64,000 nucleotides of DNA from Pseudomonas fragi (GTDB lineage Bacteria > Pseudomonadota > Gammaproteobacteria > Pseudomonadales > Pseudomonadaceae). The notes under the pieces are model-generated. The model was not told the origin of the DNA. It ran no database searches and was given only the letters and a program-made list of their open reading frames with translations. The position numbers were made by a program, and so were the translations under genes. Positions 36,751 through 47,334 of this stretch are shown piece by piece. The stretch covers positions 1 through 64,000 of the forward strand of contig NZ_NQKQ01000027.1 in assembly GCF_002269505.1 (NCBI RefSeq), in the 5' to 3' direction. Position 1 is the first letter of the stretch. Every line of letters starts with the position of its first letter.

Positions 36751-39189
36751 ATGCCTGATTCTGTTGCCACCAGCTTGCGTCTAGCGCCTGATGCGCTAAC
36801 CCGTCCTTTTTCTGCTGAACAGTTCAGCTTCTCGAATACCAATGATCTGGAACCTTTTCGCGGCATTCTCGGCCAGGAGCGCGCGGTCGAAGCCTTGCAG
36901 TTCGGCGTGGCAATGCCACGTCCGGGTTACAACGTTTTTGTCATGGGCGAGCCGGGAACAGGTCGCTTCTCGTTCGTCAAACGCTACCTCAAGGCTGAGG
37001 GCAAGCGCCTGAAACCGCCGAGTGACTGGGTCTACGTCAACAACTTCGACGAGCCCCGTGAGCCGCGAGCCCTGGAGCTGCCTTCCAGTAGCGCAGGTGC
37101 CTTTATTGGCGATATCAATCACTTGATCGACAATCTGCTGGCGACCTTCCCGGCAGTGTTTGAACACCCGACGTATCAACAGCGCAAAAGCGCGATCGAC
37201 CGCGGCTTCAATCAGCGTTACGACCGTGCGCTGGATGTGATCGAGCGTCTGGCCCTGGAAAAAGGCGTGGCGCTGTACCGCGACAGCAGCAACGTGGCAT
37301 TTACGCCGATGAGTGATGGCAAGGCGCTGGATGAGGCCGAGTTTTCGCAATTGCCTGAGGCCGAGCGCGAACGTTTCCACGAGGACATTTCCGAGCTGGA
37401 AGAACGACTGAACGAAGAGCTGGCCAGCCTGCCGCAGTGGAAGCGTGAATCGAACAACCAGCTGCGTCAGTTGAACGAAGAAACCATCACCCTGGCCTTG
37501 CAGCCGCTGCTGTCGCCGTTATCGCAGAAGTACGCCGAAAACGCCGCAGTTTGCGGCTATCTGCAAGCGATGCAGGTCTACTTGCTGAAAACCGTGGTCG
37601 AGCAACTGGTCGACGACAGCAAGACCGACGCCCAGGCGCGCAAGTTACTCGAAGAGCAGTACCTGCCGAGTCTGGTGGTAGGGCAGCCGCTAAGCGGCGG
37701 CGCACCGGTGGTGTTTGAGCCGCACCCGACTTACGACAACCTGTTTGGCCGTATTGAATACAGCACCGACCAGGGCGCGCTGTACACCACTTATCGCCAG
37801 CTGCGCCCCGGAGCCTTGCACCGCGCCAATGGCGGTTTTTTGATTCTTGAAGCCGAGAAAATGCTCAGCGAGCCATTTGTGTGGGATGCCCTCAAGCGCG
37901 CCCTGCAATCACGCAAACTGAAAATGGAATCGCCGCTGGGCGAGATGGGGCGTCTGGCCACCGTGACCCTCAATCCGCAGGTCATTCCCCTGCAGGTCAA
38001 AGTCATTATCATCGGTGCCCGCCAGCTGTATTACACGCTGCAAGACCTGGATCCGGACTTCCAGGAGATGTTCCGGGTACTGGTCGATTTCGACGAAGAC
38101 ATCCCGATGGTCGACGAGAGCCTTGAGCAGTTCGCCCAGTTGCTCACCACCCGCACATCGGAAGAGGGCATGGCGCCGCTGACCGCTGGTGCAGTGGCGC
38201 GCCTGGCCACCTACAGCGCACGCCTTGCCGAGCATCAGGGCCGTTTGTCGGCGCGTATTGGCGATCTGTTCCAGCTGGTCAGCGAGGCGGATTTTATCCG
38301 TCATCTGGCGGGCGATGAAATGACCGACGCGGGCCATATCGAGCGCGCCCTCAAGGCCAAGGCCACCCGCACCGGGCGTGTTTCAGCACGAATCCTGGAT
38401 GACATGCTGGCGGGGATCATTCTGATCGATACCGATGGCGCGGCTGTGGGTAAATGCAACGGCCTGACCGTGCTGGAAGTCGGTGATTCGGCCTTTGGTG
38501 TGCCTGCGCGGATTTCCGCCACGGTGTATCCGGGCGGCAGCGGTATTGTCGATATCGAGCGCGAAGTTAACCTGGGGCAGCCGATCCACTCCAAGGGCGT
38601 GATGATTCTGACCGGATACCTGGGCAGCCGTTATGCCCAGGAATTCCCGCTGGCGATTTCAGCCAGCATTGCACTGGAGCAATCCTACGGTTATGTCGAC
38701 GGCGACAGTGCGTCGCTGGGAGAGGCCTGTACGCTTATTTCGGCATTGTCAAAAACCCCGCTCAAGCAGTGTTTTGCTATTACCGGATCGATCAACCAGT
38801 TCGGTGAAGTGCAGGCCGTGGGCGGGGTCAATGAGAAAATCGAAGGCTTCTTCCGACTCTGCGAAGCACGCGGGCTGACAGGCGAACAGGGGGCGATCAT
38901 TCCCCAGGCCAACGTGGCGACCTTGATGCTGGACGAGAAGGTGTTGAAGGCGGTACGTGAGGGCAAGTTTCACGTCTACGCCGTGCGTCAGGCCGATGAG
39001 GCCCTGAGTTTGCTGGTGGGCGAGCCTGCGGGTGAGCCGGATGCAGAAGGGCAGTTTCCGGAAGGCAGCGTGAATGCCAGGGTGGTCGAGCGGTTGCGGG
39101 TGATTGCTGAAATGATCAACGACGACGACCTCAAGGAAGCCGAAAAGGAGCTGCTGGCGGAAGCCCTGGCAGCGAAAAAGCCGGCCTGA
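36751..39189 (+). CDS. Lon-like ATP-dependent protease (AAA_32/S16 type)
   Basis: An 812-residue cytoplasmic protein with a long AAA-like N-terminal part and a Lon S16 protease domain. The catalytic Ser653 (GDSAS) and Lys696 (GGVNEK) are 43 residues apart, exactly as in E. coli Lon. The P-loop region is GEPGTGRFS (66-74), with Arg72 in place of the usual Lys. It differs from canonical Lon in lacking the N-terminal substrate domain and belongs to the YcbZ/LonB-like group. The substrates are unknown. The ATG at 36751 is preceded by AAGGAAGCCCG. It is a lone gene flanked by a REP element. Confidence 0.88.
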   Translation: MPDSVATSLRLAPDALTRPFSAEQFSFSNTNDLEPFRGILGQERAVEALQFGVAMPRPGYNVFVMGEPGTGRFSFVKRYLKAEGKRLKPPSDWVYVNNFDEPREPRALELPSSSAGAFIGDINHLIDNLLATFPAVFEHPTYQQRKSAIDRGFNQRYDRALDVIERLALEKGVALYRDSSNVAFTPMSDGKALDEAEFSQLPEAERERFHEDISELEERLNEELASLPQWKRESNNQLRQLNEETITLALQPLLSPLSQKYAENAAVCGYLQAMQVYLLKTVVEQLVDDSKTDAQARKLLEEQYLPSLVVGQPLSGGAPVVFEPHPTYDNLFGRIEYSTDQGALYTTYRQLRPGALHRANGGFLILEAEKMLSEPFVWDALKRALQSRKLKMESPLGEMGRLATVTLNPQVIPLQVKVIIIGARQLYYTLQDLDPDFQEMFRVLVDFDEDIPMVDESLEQFAQLLTTRTSEEGMAPLTAGAVARLATYSARLAEHQGRLSARIGDLFQLVSEADFIRHLAGDEMTDAGHIERALKAKATRTGRVSARILDDMLAGIILIDTDGAAVGKCNGLTVLEVGDSAFGVPARISATVYPGGSGIVDIEREVNLGQPIHSKGVMILTGYLGSRYAQEFPLAISASIALEQSYGYVDGDSASLGEACTLISALSKTPLKQCFAITGSINQFGEVQAVGGVNEKIEGFFRLCEARGLTGEQGAIIPQANVATLMLDEKVLKAVREGKFHVYAVRQADEALSLLVGEPAGEPDAEGQFPEGSVNARVVERLRVIAEMINDDDLKEAEKELLAEALAAKKPA

Positions 39190-39207
39190 TCCCTTAAAGC
39201 GAAAGCT

Positions 39208-39292
39208 GTGGGAGCGGGCTTGCTCGCGATGCAAACGACGCGGTGTAAGGGTTACACCGCTGCAATTGAATCGCGAGCAAGCCCGCTCCTGC
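39208..39292. repeat. REP-type palindrome
   Basis: GTGGGAGCGGGCTTGCTCGCGAT and ATCGCGAGCAAGCCCGCTCCTGC (the last four bases drift) around GCGGTGTAA/TTACACCGC. It lies downstream of the Lon-like gene. Confidence 0.85.
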
Positions 39293-39447
39293 AAATCCAC
39301 GGTGCAAATCGACAAAGCCGTTGGTCATCGGCAACTTTTCATACGCTAATTTTCTTCTATTCTCAGGGCATGGACACCACTGTCGTCACTGGATCGATGC
39401 AGCCCGTAGTCTGCGGCTGAAGACAGGCTCTACCGAGGGTCGCCGTC

Positions 39448-39759
39448 ATGTCGCGCAACCTTTGCCTTACTCGCCAATGCTTGGGCCTGGTGACCCGTAT
39501 TGAATGCAGCATTCGACCGCTGGCAGGCAACAACGGGATGTGGACGCTGCTCTTCGCCGCCGGTCTGGCCGGTGAGCAACCCTCCACGATCAAGGCACAG
39601 GGCCCTTTCCCCGGGCCGTTCGTGGCCGAAACCATTCTCGAATCAATAGTCGAAAGCCTGACCCTGCACGGTTACCAGTTGGCTGACGACCCGCAGATCT
39701 GGTGCCTGCATGTGCAGGCCCAGTTACGCCAGATCAATGGCGGGCGTTGTCACGGTTAG
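39448..39759 (+). CDS. Hypothetical protein (103 residues)
   Basis: A 103-residue soluble protein that I cannot assign. It has four Cys (two early in LCLTRQC, one in IECS, one in WCLH, plus a last one in GRCHG) and a middle stretch ETILESIVESLTLHGYQLADDPQ that looks like an ordinary folded helix. GAGGGTCG precedes the ATG. It is convergent with the lipoprotein gene that starts at 41599. The sequence composition matches the neighbours, so it is probably real, but support is limited to its composition and ribosome site. Confidence 0.6.
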   Translation: MSRNLCLTRQCLGLVTRIECSIRPLAGNNGMWTLLFAAGLAGEQPSTIKAQGPFPGPFVAETILESIVESLTLHGYQLADDPQIWCLHVQAQLRQINGGRCHG

Positions 39760-39766
39760 GCGGCGT

Positions 39767-41599
39767 TTATTGGGGTGTGCTGGCTTCCGGGGCTTTTTCG
39801 AGTTTGACTTCAAAACCGTACTCGACAGGGTTCAGCGCGGTGCGGGCATAACTTTCCAGCTGTGTCGGCTGGCCATAAAAGTAATGCACGTCGAATGCGG
39901 CCGCCCCATCGGGTTCGCTGCTATGACTGACCGCGGCCACTTCCTTGAGATAATTACCCGTGTCGTCCTTGGCATAAAAGCGCCAGGCCTCGGCCGGGAA
40001 CACCTTTTGATCAACGATCAGGGCATTGCCTTTTAGCTCAAGGCCTTTGGGCAGTCGGGCAACGTCCAGCACCTGTTTGTCGATATCGGCGATAAACAGA
40101 GGCATTGAGCCAACCGCATAGGCCGGAGTTTCGGGGAACAGGTTCAGGTCATAGGTGATAACCCCCGCATGGGGGTCTACATCGAAGGCTTCTGCAGGCA
40201 ATTCCAGCGGTTCGCTGCGATTACCGTTGTCGTCTTCGGCAAAAAAGGTCACAGGCGCGTCAGACTTGTCCGGGAGTATACCGAGCATTTCGTCGTTGAA
40301 AGTGGCAGGGTGGCTGAACTCAATGGACGCAGCGCTGGCATCGTCAACCGACTGGCTGATGACTACGCTCTTTTCCAGTTGTTCGGGTGCCAGCGTGGCG
40401 TCTTTCAGATAGCTGGCAGCCTGATCGTCATACACCACGACGTTGAGCGGCAGCGGCTGGATTTCTTTGCCCGCCACGTGCTTGTCGAGCGTGTGCACCG
40501 GCAGGTCGAGGGACTTGCGGGTGACATTGGCCGTGGAGAAGTCGAGCACGTTGATATCGACATTTTCCACGGTGCCGTTGAAGTACACCTTGCTGTAGTG
40601 ATGCGGGTGTTGCTGGTCGAAGGCCTTTTGCTCGTTATCCAGTTGTTGCTCGAAAGCATCACTCCAGGCGGTTTGCTTGAGCATCTCGGCCAGTTGTTGC
40701 TGGTAAAACGCCAGTTGTTCAGCGTTTTCGTTGATCGAGCCTGAGCGTGTGAGGAACTGCCCGGTCGCGTCGCGGGCCTGGATGATCAGCGGGTTGAGCG
40801 GGGTGTCACGCACTTGCTCGGCCAGCGCAGCGCTGTTGACGATATCCACTTCGGCAAAGTTCTTGCCCAGTGCCAGCAGGGTTACGCTGATCGTGCCGTC
40901 GGTACGGGTTTTACCCACATCCTTGGCGTTGAGGTTGAAATTGACCACTTTGCCTGGCGCGATGACTTCGACTTTACCGTGCAGAATCAGGGGTTGAGGT
41001 TGTTGGGTATTGGCGGTTTCAATCCCGTCGATATAGGGGTAAGTGACGGTCAGGTCGTCGGGGTTGCTCAGGTTGGCGCTGGAGGGGCTCAGCTGGATGC
41101 CGGGGTCGGTTTCTGACCATTCCGGCGCAAAGGGCACCTCCTGCTTGTTGCTCAGGGTTACCGACTGCCATTCCAGCGCATGAGGGAACGGGAACTCGGA
41201 TGCACTGTCGAGCGGGAACGGGAAGACCGGCTCCAGGTCCGTCAGGTAATCGGAGCTTGAGGTCTTGCGCAGCACAAACAAGCCGTTGATATAGGTATCG
41301 GTAAGCGCCTGGCTGCTGGGGTAGTGCTTGAGCAGCGCCAGGTCGTCGCCACCGTATTCGGTTTCGACCGGTTTTTCCTGCAGCTTGAGACGGGCCCGCT
41401 CGAGCAGCAGCAAAGAGCCACCGAGGTCTGCGACGGCATCCTTGAGCTGCTGATCCTTGATGCTGTCCAGGCTCTGTTCGAACGCTGCGCTGCGTTCTTC
41501 CAGGCTGGCCTGCTGATGTTGGTCGTCAGGAGAGCAGCCGCCGATGGCGAGCAACGCCATCGAGAACCCAAAACAAGCCAAGGGGAATCGCAGATCCAT
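39767..41599 (-). CDS. Large unrecognised lipoprotein
   Basis: A 610-residue exported lipoprotein. Signal peptide and lipobox LLAIGGC give the acylated Cys near residue 22, followed by SPDD, which carries no clear inner-membrane retention signal. The rest is mainly beta-rich, with Asp, Gln and Pro-rich stretches and no motif that I know. I chose the ATG at 41599 with AGGAAA upstream; an earlier in-frame ATG at 41686 would bury the signal peptide. It is a lone gene between the 39448 gene and yqhA. An envelope role is plausible. Confidence 0.8.
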   Translation of the reverse strand: MDLRFPLACFGFSMALLAIGGCSPDDQHQQASLEERSAAFEQSLDSIKDQQLKDAVADLGGSLLLLERARLKLQEKPVETEYGGDDLALLKHYPSSQALTDTYINGLFVLRKTSSSDYLTDLEPVFPFPLDSASEFPFPHALEWQSVTLSNKQEVPFAPEWSETDPGIQLSPSSANLSNPDDLTVTYPYIDGIETANTQQPQPLILHGKVEVIAPGKVVNFNLNAKDVGKTRTDGTISVTLLALGKNFAEVDIVNSAALAEQVRDTPLNPLIIQARDATGQFLTRSGSINENAEQLAFYQQQLAEMLKQTAWSDAFEQQLDNEQKAFDQQHPHHYSKVYFNGTVENVDINVLDFSTANVTRKSLDLPVHTLDKHVAGKEIQPLPLNVVVYDDQAASYLKDATLAPEQLEKSVVISQSVDDASAASIEFSHPATFNDEMLGILPDKSDAPVTFFAEDDNGNRSEPLELPAEAFDVDPHAGVITYDLNLFPETPAYAVGSMPLFIADIDKQVLDVARLPKGLELKGNALIVDQKVFPAEAWRFYAKDDTGNYLKEVAAVSHSSEPDGAAAFDVHYFYGQPTQLESYARTALNPVEYGFEVKLEKAPEASTPQ

Positions 41600-41741
41600 G
41601 GTTCGGTTTTCCTGTCCGTAAACGATGCTGAGAAGATGGACACTAGCAGAAAATGTTTTTACAGGCTGTTTCCAAGCCTTTAACACAGCGCTTTTCCCGC
41701 TGATATACTCGCGCCCATTTTGTAATAGCCTGTGAGATTCA

Positions 41742-42230
41742 ATGGAACGCTTTATCGAAAACGCAATGTACGCCTCGCGCTGGATTTTGGCGCCTATTTA
41801 CTTTGGGCTCTCGCTGGGCCTGCTGGCTTTGGCATTGAAGTTCTTTCAGGAAGTGTTTCACGTAATTCCCAACGTGTTTGCACTAAGTGAGTCGGATTTG
41901 ATCCTGGTCATCCTGTCGCTGATCGACATGGCGCTGGTGGGCGGTTTGCTGGTGATGGTGATGATTTCCGGATACGAGAATTTTGTCTCGCAACTGGATA
42001 TCGACGAGCACAAGGAAAAGCTCAGCTGGCTGGGCACCATGGACTCCACCTCGTTAAAGATGAAAGTCGCGGCATCGATCGTGGCGATTTCCTCGATCCA
42101 CCTGCTGCGGGTATTTATGGACGCGCGCAATATCGAGACCGAGTACCTGATGTGGTACGTGATTATTCACATGACCTTTGTGGTCTCGGCGTTTGCCATG
42201 GGCTATCTGGACAAGCTGACCAAACACTGA
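41742..42230 (+). CDS. yqhA: UPF0114-family inner-membrane protein YqhA
   Basis: A 162-residue protein with four membrane helices ([79 protein letters not shown]). The motif [22 protein letters not shown] is the family signature (TIGR00645). The function is unknown. The start [14 protein letters not shown] is typical. Confidence 0.93.
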   Translation: MERFIENAMYASRWILAPIYFGLSLGLLALALKFFQEVFHVIPNVFALSESDLILVILSLIDMALVGGLLVMVMISGYENFVSQLDIDEHKEKLSWLGTMDSTSLKMKVAASIVAISSIHLLRVFMDARNIETEYLMWYVIIHMTFVVSAFAMGYLDKLTKH

Positions 42231-42354
42231 AACCAACCCCGGGCTGCGAAGGCTTTGGGGGCTGTGGTAGTCTGCTGGCCCTTTTTTGGTTCAGGGTGTT
42301 CGGGGCAGCGGTTCACGCGGCTTTTTCCCGGCACCCCCACAGCGGAGCAGTGTT

Positions 42355-42972
42355 ATGTCCGAAGTAAATCTGTCGACCGACGAAACCCGCGTCAGCTACG
42401 GCATTGGCCGCCAGTTGGGCGACCAGTTGCGCGACAACCCGCCACCGGGCATCAGCCTGGATGCAATCCTGGCTGGCCTGACTGACGCTTACGCGGGCAA
42501 GGAAAGCCGTGTAGGTCAGGAAGAAATGTCGGCAAGCTTCAAGGTGATCCGCGAGATCATGCAAGCTGAAGCGGCTGCCAAGGCAGAAGCTGCTGCAGGT
42601 GAAGGCAAGGCGTTCCTGGCTGAAAACGCCAAGAAAGACGGCATCACCACCCTGGCTTCCGGCCTGCAATTTGAAGTTGTGACTGCAGGTGAAGGCGCCA
42701 AGCCATCCCGTGAAGACACCGTACGTGTTCACTACCACGGCACCCTGATCGACGGCACTGTATTCGACAGCTCCTACGATCGTGGTCAGCCTGCTGAATT
42801 CCCGGTTGGCGGCGTGATTGCTGGCTGGACTGAAGCCCTGCAACTGATGAACGCCGGCAGCAAATGGCGCATCTACGTGCCGAGCGAACTGGCTTACGGC
42901 GCGCAAGGCGTTGGCAGCATTGCTCCGCACAGCGTGCTGGTATTCGACGTTGAGCTGCTGGACGTTCTGTAA
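42355..42972 (+). CDS. fklB: FKBP-type peptidyl-prolyl isomerase FklB
   Basis: Peptidyl-prolyl cis-trans isomerase of 205 residues. The N-terminal FKBP_N dimerisation part (about 10-100) is alanine- and glutamate-rich; the catalytic FKBP domain (about 110-205) shows VRVHYHGTLIDGTVFDSSYDRGQP and WRIYVPSELAYG. No signal peptide, so cytoplasmic, as FklB. I chose the ATG at 42355 (GGAG nearby); codons upstream from 42286 have no similarity. Confidence 0.93.
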   Translation: MSEVNLSTDETRVSYGIGRQLGDQLRDNPPPGISLDAILAGLTDAYAGKESRVGQEEMSASFKVIREIMQAEAAAKAEAAAGEGKAFLAENAKKDGITTLASGLQFEVVTAGEGAKPSREDTVRVHYHGTLIDGTVFDSSYDRGQPAEFPVGGVIAGWTEALQLMNAGSKWRIYVPSELAYGAQGVGSIAPHSVLVFDVELLDVL

Positions 42973-42993
42973 GAACCCCGCGCTTTGACGTTG

Positions 42994-43021
42994 GCTGCGG
43001 GTTTGCTGGCAAACCCGCAGC
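42994..43021. terminator. Hairpin between fklB and the Fur-regulated gene
   Basis: GCTGCGGGTTTGC-TG-GCAAACCCGCAGC, a perfect 13-bp stem 21 bases after fklB. There is no T-run; possibly a factor-assisted, two-way terminator. Confidence 0.7.
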
Positions 43022-43034
43022 TACACCGGCCGCG

Positions 43035-43307
43035 TCATATTTGAATCTTGGCGTGGTGCGAGTGAGTGTCACTTGTGCCGCAAGGGCGCAATGCCCTGGC
43101 ATAGCAAAACAGAAACAAATTGCGCACCAGCTCTTTGAGCACTACCGGCTCGCTTGAGTTGAGCCCGCTGAAATCCAGGTCGCCCTGGTCCTGCAGTTCG
43201 TTAAGCGCTTCTTCTTCCAGTACCGCACAGACTTCCCCGGTTTCCCGATGCAGGATTCGCAGGTAAGGGTGTGGACGGTCCAGCCAAGCATCAATTAAAT
43301 AAGTCAT
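43035..43307 (-). CDS. Small iron-regulated protein (PA4570-like position)
   Basis: A 90-residue protein with no signal peptide: MTYLIDAWLDRPHPYLRILH, then an acidic middle (EEEALNELQDQGDLDFSGL) and a conserved VLKELVRNLFLFCYARAL. The function is unknown. I chose the ATG at 43307 with AAGGAG 9 bases upstream; an earlier ATG overlaps that ribosome site. A Fur box lies at 43334-43352. The gene next to ispB in PAO1 (PA4570, from memory) is reported as iron-repressed, which fits. Confidence 0.85.
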   Translation of the reverse strand: MTYLIDAWLDRPHPYLRILHRETGEVCAVLEEEALNELQDQGDLDFSGLNSSEPVVLKELVRNLFLFCYARALRPCGTSDTHSHHAKIQI

Positions 43308-43333
43308 GGTCGTCATCTCCTTGATGAGTACCA

Positions 43334-43352
43334 ATGAGAATAATTCTTATTC
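43334..43352. promoter_or_regulatory. Fur box
   Basis: TGAGAAT-A-ATTCTTA (43335-43349) is a near-perfect 7-1-7 Fur motif (one mismatch), in the promoter position 28 bases before the minus-strand gene start at 43307. Iron-bound Fur would repress the gene. Confidence 0.85.
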
Positions 43353-43496
43353 AATTAATAGCAAGTGCCTATTGGCGGATTTCTGATCTTTCTGCGTTAG
43401 AACTGCTGCGGATCAAAGTTGATGGCTTTTTGATATTGCTTGGCGGGGAGGGTGTAGCGCCCTCCTGCGCAGGGCGCAGAAAGGCATGCAGCAGAA

Positions 43497-43838
43497 TCAG
43501 ACTTTACGCACGAACTCGGATTTGAGTTTCATCGGGCCGATGCCGTCGATCTTGCAGTCGATATCGTGGTCGCCATCGCACAGGCGGATGTTCTTGACCT
43601 TGGTGCCTACCTTGACCACCAGGGAAGTACCCTTGATTTTCAGGTCCTTGATCACGGTGATGGTGTCGCCGTCGGTCAGTACGGTGCCTGCGGAGTCCTT
43701 GTAGACTTTTTCATCGCTGGCTTCTTCAGCTACGCCATTGGCGGACCACTCATGGGCGCATTCCGGGCAGATCAGCTGGGCGCCGTCTTCGTAGGTGTAT
43801 TCGGAATTGCATTTTGGGCAGGGTGGCAACGTGCTCAC
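43497..43838 (-). CDS. yjdM: Zinc-ribbon protein YjdM (PhnA family)
   Basis: A 113-residue protein with an N-terminal zinc ribbon using CPKC and CPEC (about residues 7-26) and a C-terminal PhnA domain ([23 protein letters not shown]). Long called an alkylphosphonate utilisation gene; it is not required for that. The true function is unclear. CTTTGAGTGAGC precedes the ATG, and the gene stands alone before ispB. Confidence 0.93.
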   Translation of the reverse strand: MSTLPPCPKCNSEYTYEDGAQLICPECAHEWSANGVAEEASDEKVYKDSAGTVLTDGDTITVIKDLKIKGTSLVVKVGTKVKNIRLCDGDHDIDCKIDGIGPMKLKSEFVRKV

Positions 43839-43928
43839 TCAAAGCTCCTTAAGAGTCAGGATGGCTAAAAGGCACGCATTATATAGGGTTTTAGTGCGGG
43901 GCGGGGGATGGCAGGGCAGATTGACCGT

Positions 43929-43954
43929 GTGGGAGCGGGCAAGCCCGCTCCCAC
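43929..43954. repeat. Short REP hairpin
   Basis: GTGGGAGCGGGC-AA-GCCCGCTCCCAC, perfect 12-bp stem. The smallest member of the REP family here, next to the end of ispB; may also serve as its terminator. Confidence 0.9.
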
Positions 43955-43960
43955 AGTCAG

Positions 43961-44929
43961 TCAGTGCGTACGTGCTACCGCAAATTCGCTCAGTTCAACC
44001 AGCGCGTCGCGGTATTCGCTTGGCGGCAGGGCTTCAAGGCAAACAATGGCGCGGGCCACGTAGTCACGCGCCAGTTGTGCGGTGTACTCCAGCGAGCCAG
44101 AGGCCTCGACGGCCACACGGATGCTCTCCAGGTCTTCAATGCCGCCTTTCTGGATCGCTTTGCGCACCAGGGCTGCCTGTTCAGGCGTGCCTTCACGCAT
44201 GGTGTAGATCAGCGGCAGGGTCGGCTTGCCTTCGGCCAGATCGTCACCGACGTTCTTGCCCAGGGTTTCGGCGTCGCCGCGGTAGTCGAGCAGATCGTCC
44301 ACCAGCTGGAAGGCTACACCCAGGTGATCGCCAAAGGTGCGCAGGGCTTCGCTCTGCTCTGGCGTGGCACCGGCCAGCGCTGCAGCACTGTGGGTCGAAG
44401 CCTCGAACAGCATCGCGGTTTTGCCGCGGATGACTTCCATGTAGGTTTCTTCGGTGGTGCTGGCGTCGCGCACTTTGGACAGCTGCAGCACTTCGCCTTC
44501 AGCAATGATGCGGGTAGCTTGCGACAGGATTTTCATCACCGGCATCGAGCCCAGCTCAACCATCATTTCGAAGGAGCGCGAGTACAGAAAGTCGCCGACC
44601 AGTACGCTGGGGGCATTGCCCCACGTGGCATTGGCAGTCTTACGGCCACGGCGCATGCCTGACATGTCGACCACGTCGTCGTGCAGCAGGGTGGCGGTAT
44701 GCAGGAACTCGATGGTCGCGGCCAGCAGGCGCAAGTCGTCGCCTTCGCGACCCAGGGCCTTGCCACACAGCAACACTAATAAAGGACGCAGGCGTTTACC
44801 GCCGGCCGAAGTAATGTAGTCACCGATTTTTGAGACCAGCGGTACGCGTGAAGTCAGCTGCTTCTTGATGATGCCATCGACGGCGCTAAAATCGTCCGCC
44901 ACCGCGCGGTAGAAAGCTTGGGGTTGCAT
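43961..44929 (-). CDS. ispB: Octaprenyl/polyprenyl diphosphate synthase IspB
   Basis: Trans-prenyl transferase that extends farnesyl diphosphate with isopentenyl diphosphate to make the side chain of ubiquinone. It has 322 residues, with both Asp-rich motifs: DDVVDMSGMRRG (first DDxxD) and DDLLDYRGD (second). GGKRLRP binds the pyrophosphate. The gene is divergent from the rplU-rpmA operon, as in other gammaproteobacteria. Confidence 0.95.
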   Translation of the reverse strand: MQPQAFYRAVADDFSAVDGIIKKQLTSRVPLVSKIGDYITSAGGKRLRPLLVLLCGKALGREGDDLRLLAATIEFLHTATLLHDDVVDMSGMRRGRKTANATWGNAPSVLVGDFLYSRSFEMMVELGSMPVMKILSQATRIIAEGEVLQLSKVRDASTTEETYMEVIRGKTAMLFEASTHSAAALAGATPEQSEALRTFGDHLGVAFQLVDDLLDYRGDAETLGKNVGDDLAEGKPTLPLIYTMREGTPEQAALVRKAIQKGGIEDLESIRVAVEASGSLEYTAQLARDYVARAIVCLEALPPSEYRDALVELSEFAVARTH

Positions 44930-45169
44930 CAGCGACAGGTGCTCCAGAAGGGTTGCGCGGCATGCTAGGTCGGGGGGCTGGGCCTGTCAAGGCGGATGGA
45001 CGGCCCCTTGCAAGCCTGGCATTGCTTGCGTACAATCGCGCACCCTGAACTTCCTGGGCAGCACCTGCCTTACGCAATTGCATCTGGGCCGTTCCAGCCC
45101 CATGCAGCCATGCCAGCCAATACCTTTACCTATAAAGCGCTGGGTGAGCAGGATTATCGGAGAAATACC

Positions 45170-45484
45170 ATGTCGTACGCAGTAATCGTTACTGGTGGCA
45201 AGCAATACAAAGTAGCTCCAGGTGAATACCTGAAGATCGAAAAACTGGAAATCGCTACCGGCGAATCCGTAACTTTTGATCGCGTTCTGTTGGTTGCCAA
45301 TGGCGACGACGTTAACATCGGCGCTCCAGTTGTACCTGGCGCCACTGTTGTGGCTGAAGTGATCTCCCAAGGTCGTCACGATAAAGTCCGCATCATCAAG
45401 TTCCGTCGTCGTAAGCACCACATGAAGCGTATGGGCCACCGCCAGTGGTACACCGAGATCAAAATCACCGGTATTCAGGCTTAA
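45170..45484 (+). CDS. rplU: 50S ribosomal protein L21
   Basis: Large-subunit ribosomal protein, 104 residues. [20 protein letters not shown] is the usual N-terminus; the C-terminus [23 protein letters not shown] is the conserved 23S rRNA-binding end. I chose the ATG at 45170 (ribosome site GGAGA). It heads the rplU-rpmA pair with obg downstream, the standard order. Confidence 0.98.
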   Translation: MSYAVIVTGGKQYKVAPGEYLKIEKLEIATGESVTFDRVLLVANGDDVNIGAPVVPGATVVAEVISQGRHDKVRIIKFRRRKHHMKRMGHRQWYTEIKITGIQA

Positions 45485-45518
45485 TTTCAGCCTAATTCCT
45501 CACTAGGAGAATTGACTC

Positions 45519-45794
45519 ATGGCACACAAAAAAGCTGGTGGTAGTACCCGTAACGGTCGCGACTCAGAAGCCAAACGCCTTGGCGTGAAGATGTATGGCG
45601 GCCAGGCTATCATTCCGGGCAACATCATCGTGCGTCAGCGCGGCACCCAATTCCACGCTGGCTACGGCGTTGGTATGGGCAAAGATCACACCCTGTTCGC
45701 GAAAGTGGAAGGCGTGATCAAGTTCCAGGTTAAAGGCGCCTTCGGTCGTCGCTATGTAAGCATCGTTCCGAAGACTGCAGTCGTCGCGGCGTAA
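45519..45794 (+). CDS. rpmA: 50S ribosomal protein L27
   Basis: Large-subunit protein near the peptidyl-transferase centre, 91 residues, starting [20 protein letters not shown] with no cleaved leader. The [12 protein letters not shown] part reaches the tRNA ends. TAGGAGAATTGACTC precedes the ATG, 34 bases after rplU. Confidence 0.98.
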   Translation: MAHKKAGGSTRNGRDSEAKRLGVKMYGGQAIIPGNIIVRQRGTQFHAGYGVGMGKDHTLFAKVEGVIKFQVKGAFGRRYVSIVPKTAVVAA

Positions 45795-45812
45795 TAGCTT
45801 GGTAGCTGGAAG

Positions 45813-45839
45813 AGCCCTGTCTTGCGACGGGGCTTTTTC
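45813..45839 (+). terminator. rpmA terminator
   Basis: AGCCCTGTC-TTGC-GACGGGGCT stem (one T-G pair) then TTTT; ends the ribosomal protein operon before obg. Confidence 0.85.
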
Positions 45840-45973
45840 GTTTGTGGGGTGAGTCTCTTGCAAAACTGTTTGTATGGGCTGCTGGCGCTGGATTTAACGG
45901 TCGTTGATTGAGGTCGCTGCGCTCATTTTTGCAAGAGTCTTATGTCTTGGTTTTTATCGGCTCGTCCTGATGA

Positions 45974-47218
<1,245 letters not shown>

Positions 47219-47238
47219 TTCGTTGCAGTAAACTACAG

Positions 47239-47261
47239 CGCCGCTCAATGAGCGGCGTTTT
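47239..47261 (+). terminator. obg terminator
   Basis: CGCCGCTC-AAT-GAGCGGCG followed by TTTT, 20 bases after obg. Confidence 0.88.
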
Positions 47262-47334
47262 AGCATCTACGATTTGGTAATCAAAATAATTCCATGGGTG
47301 GCGCTCGGTCGCGCTGCTCTCAGGCATAGGTTGG

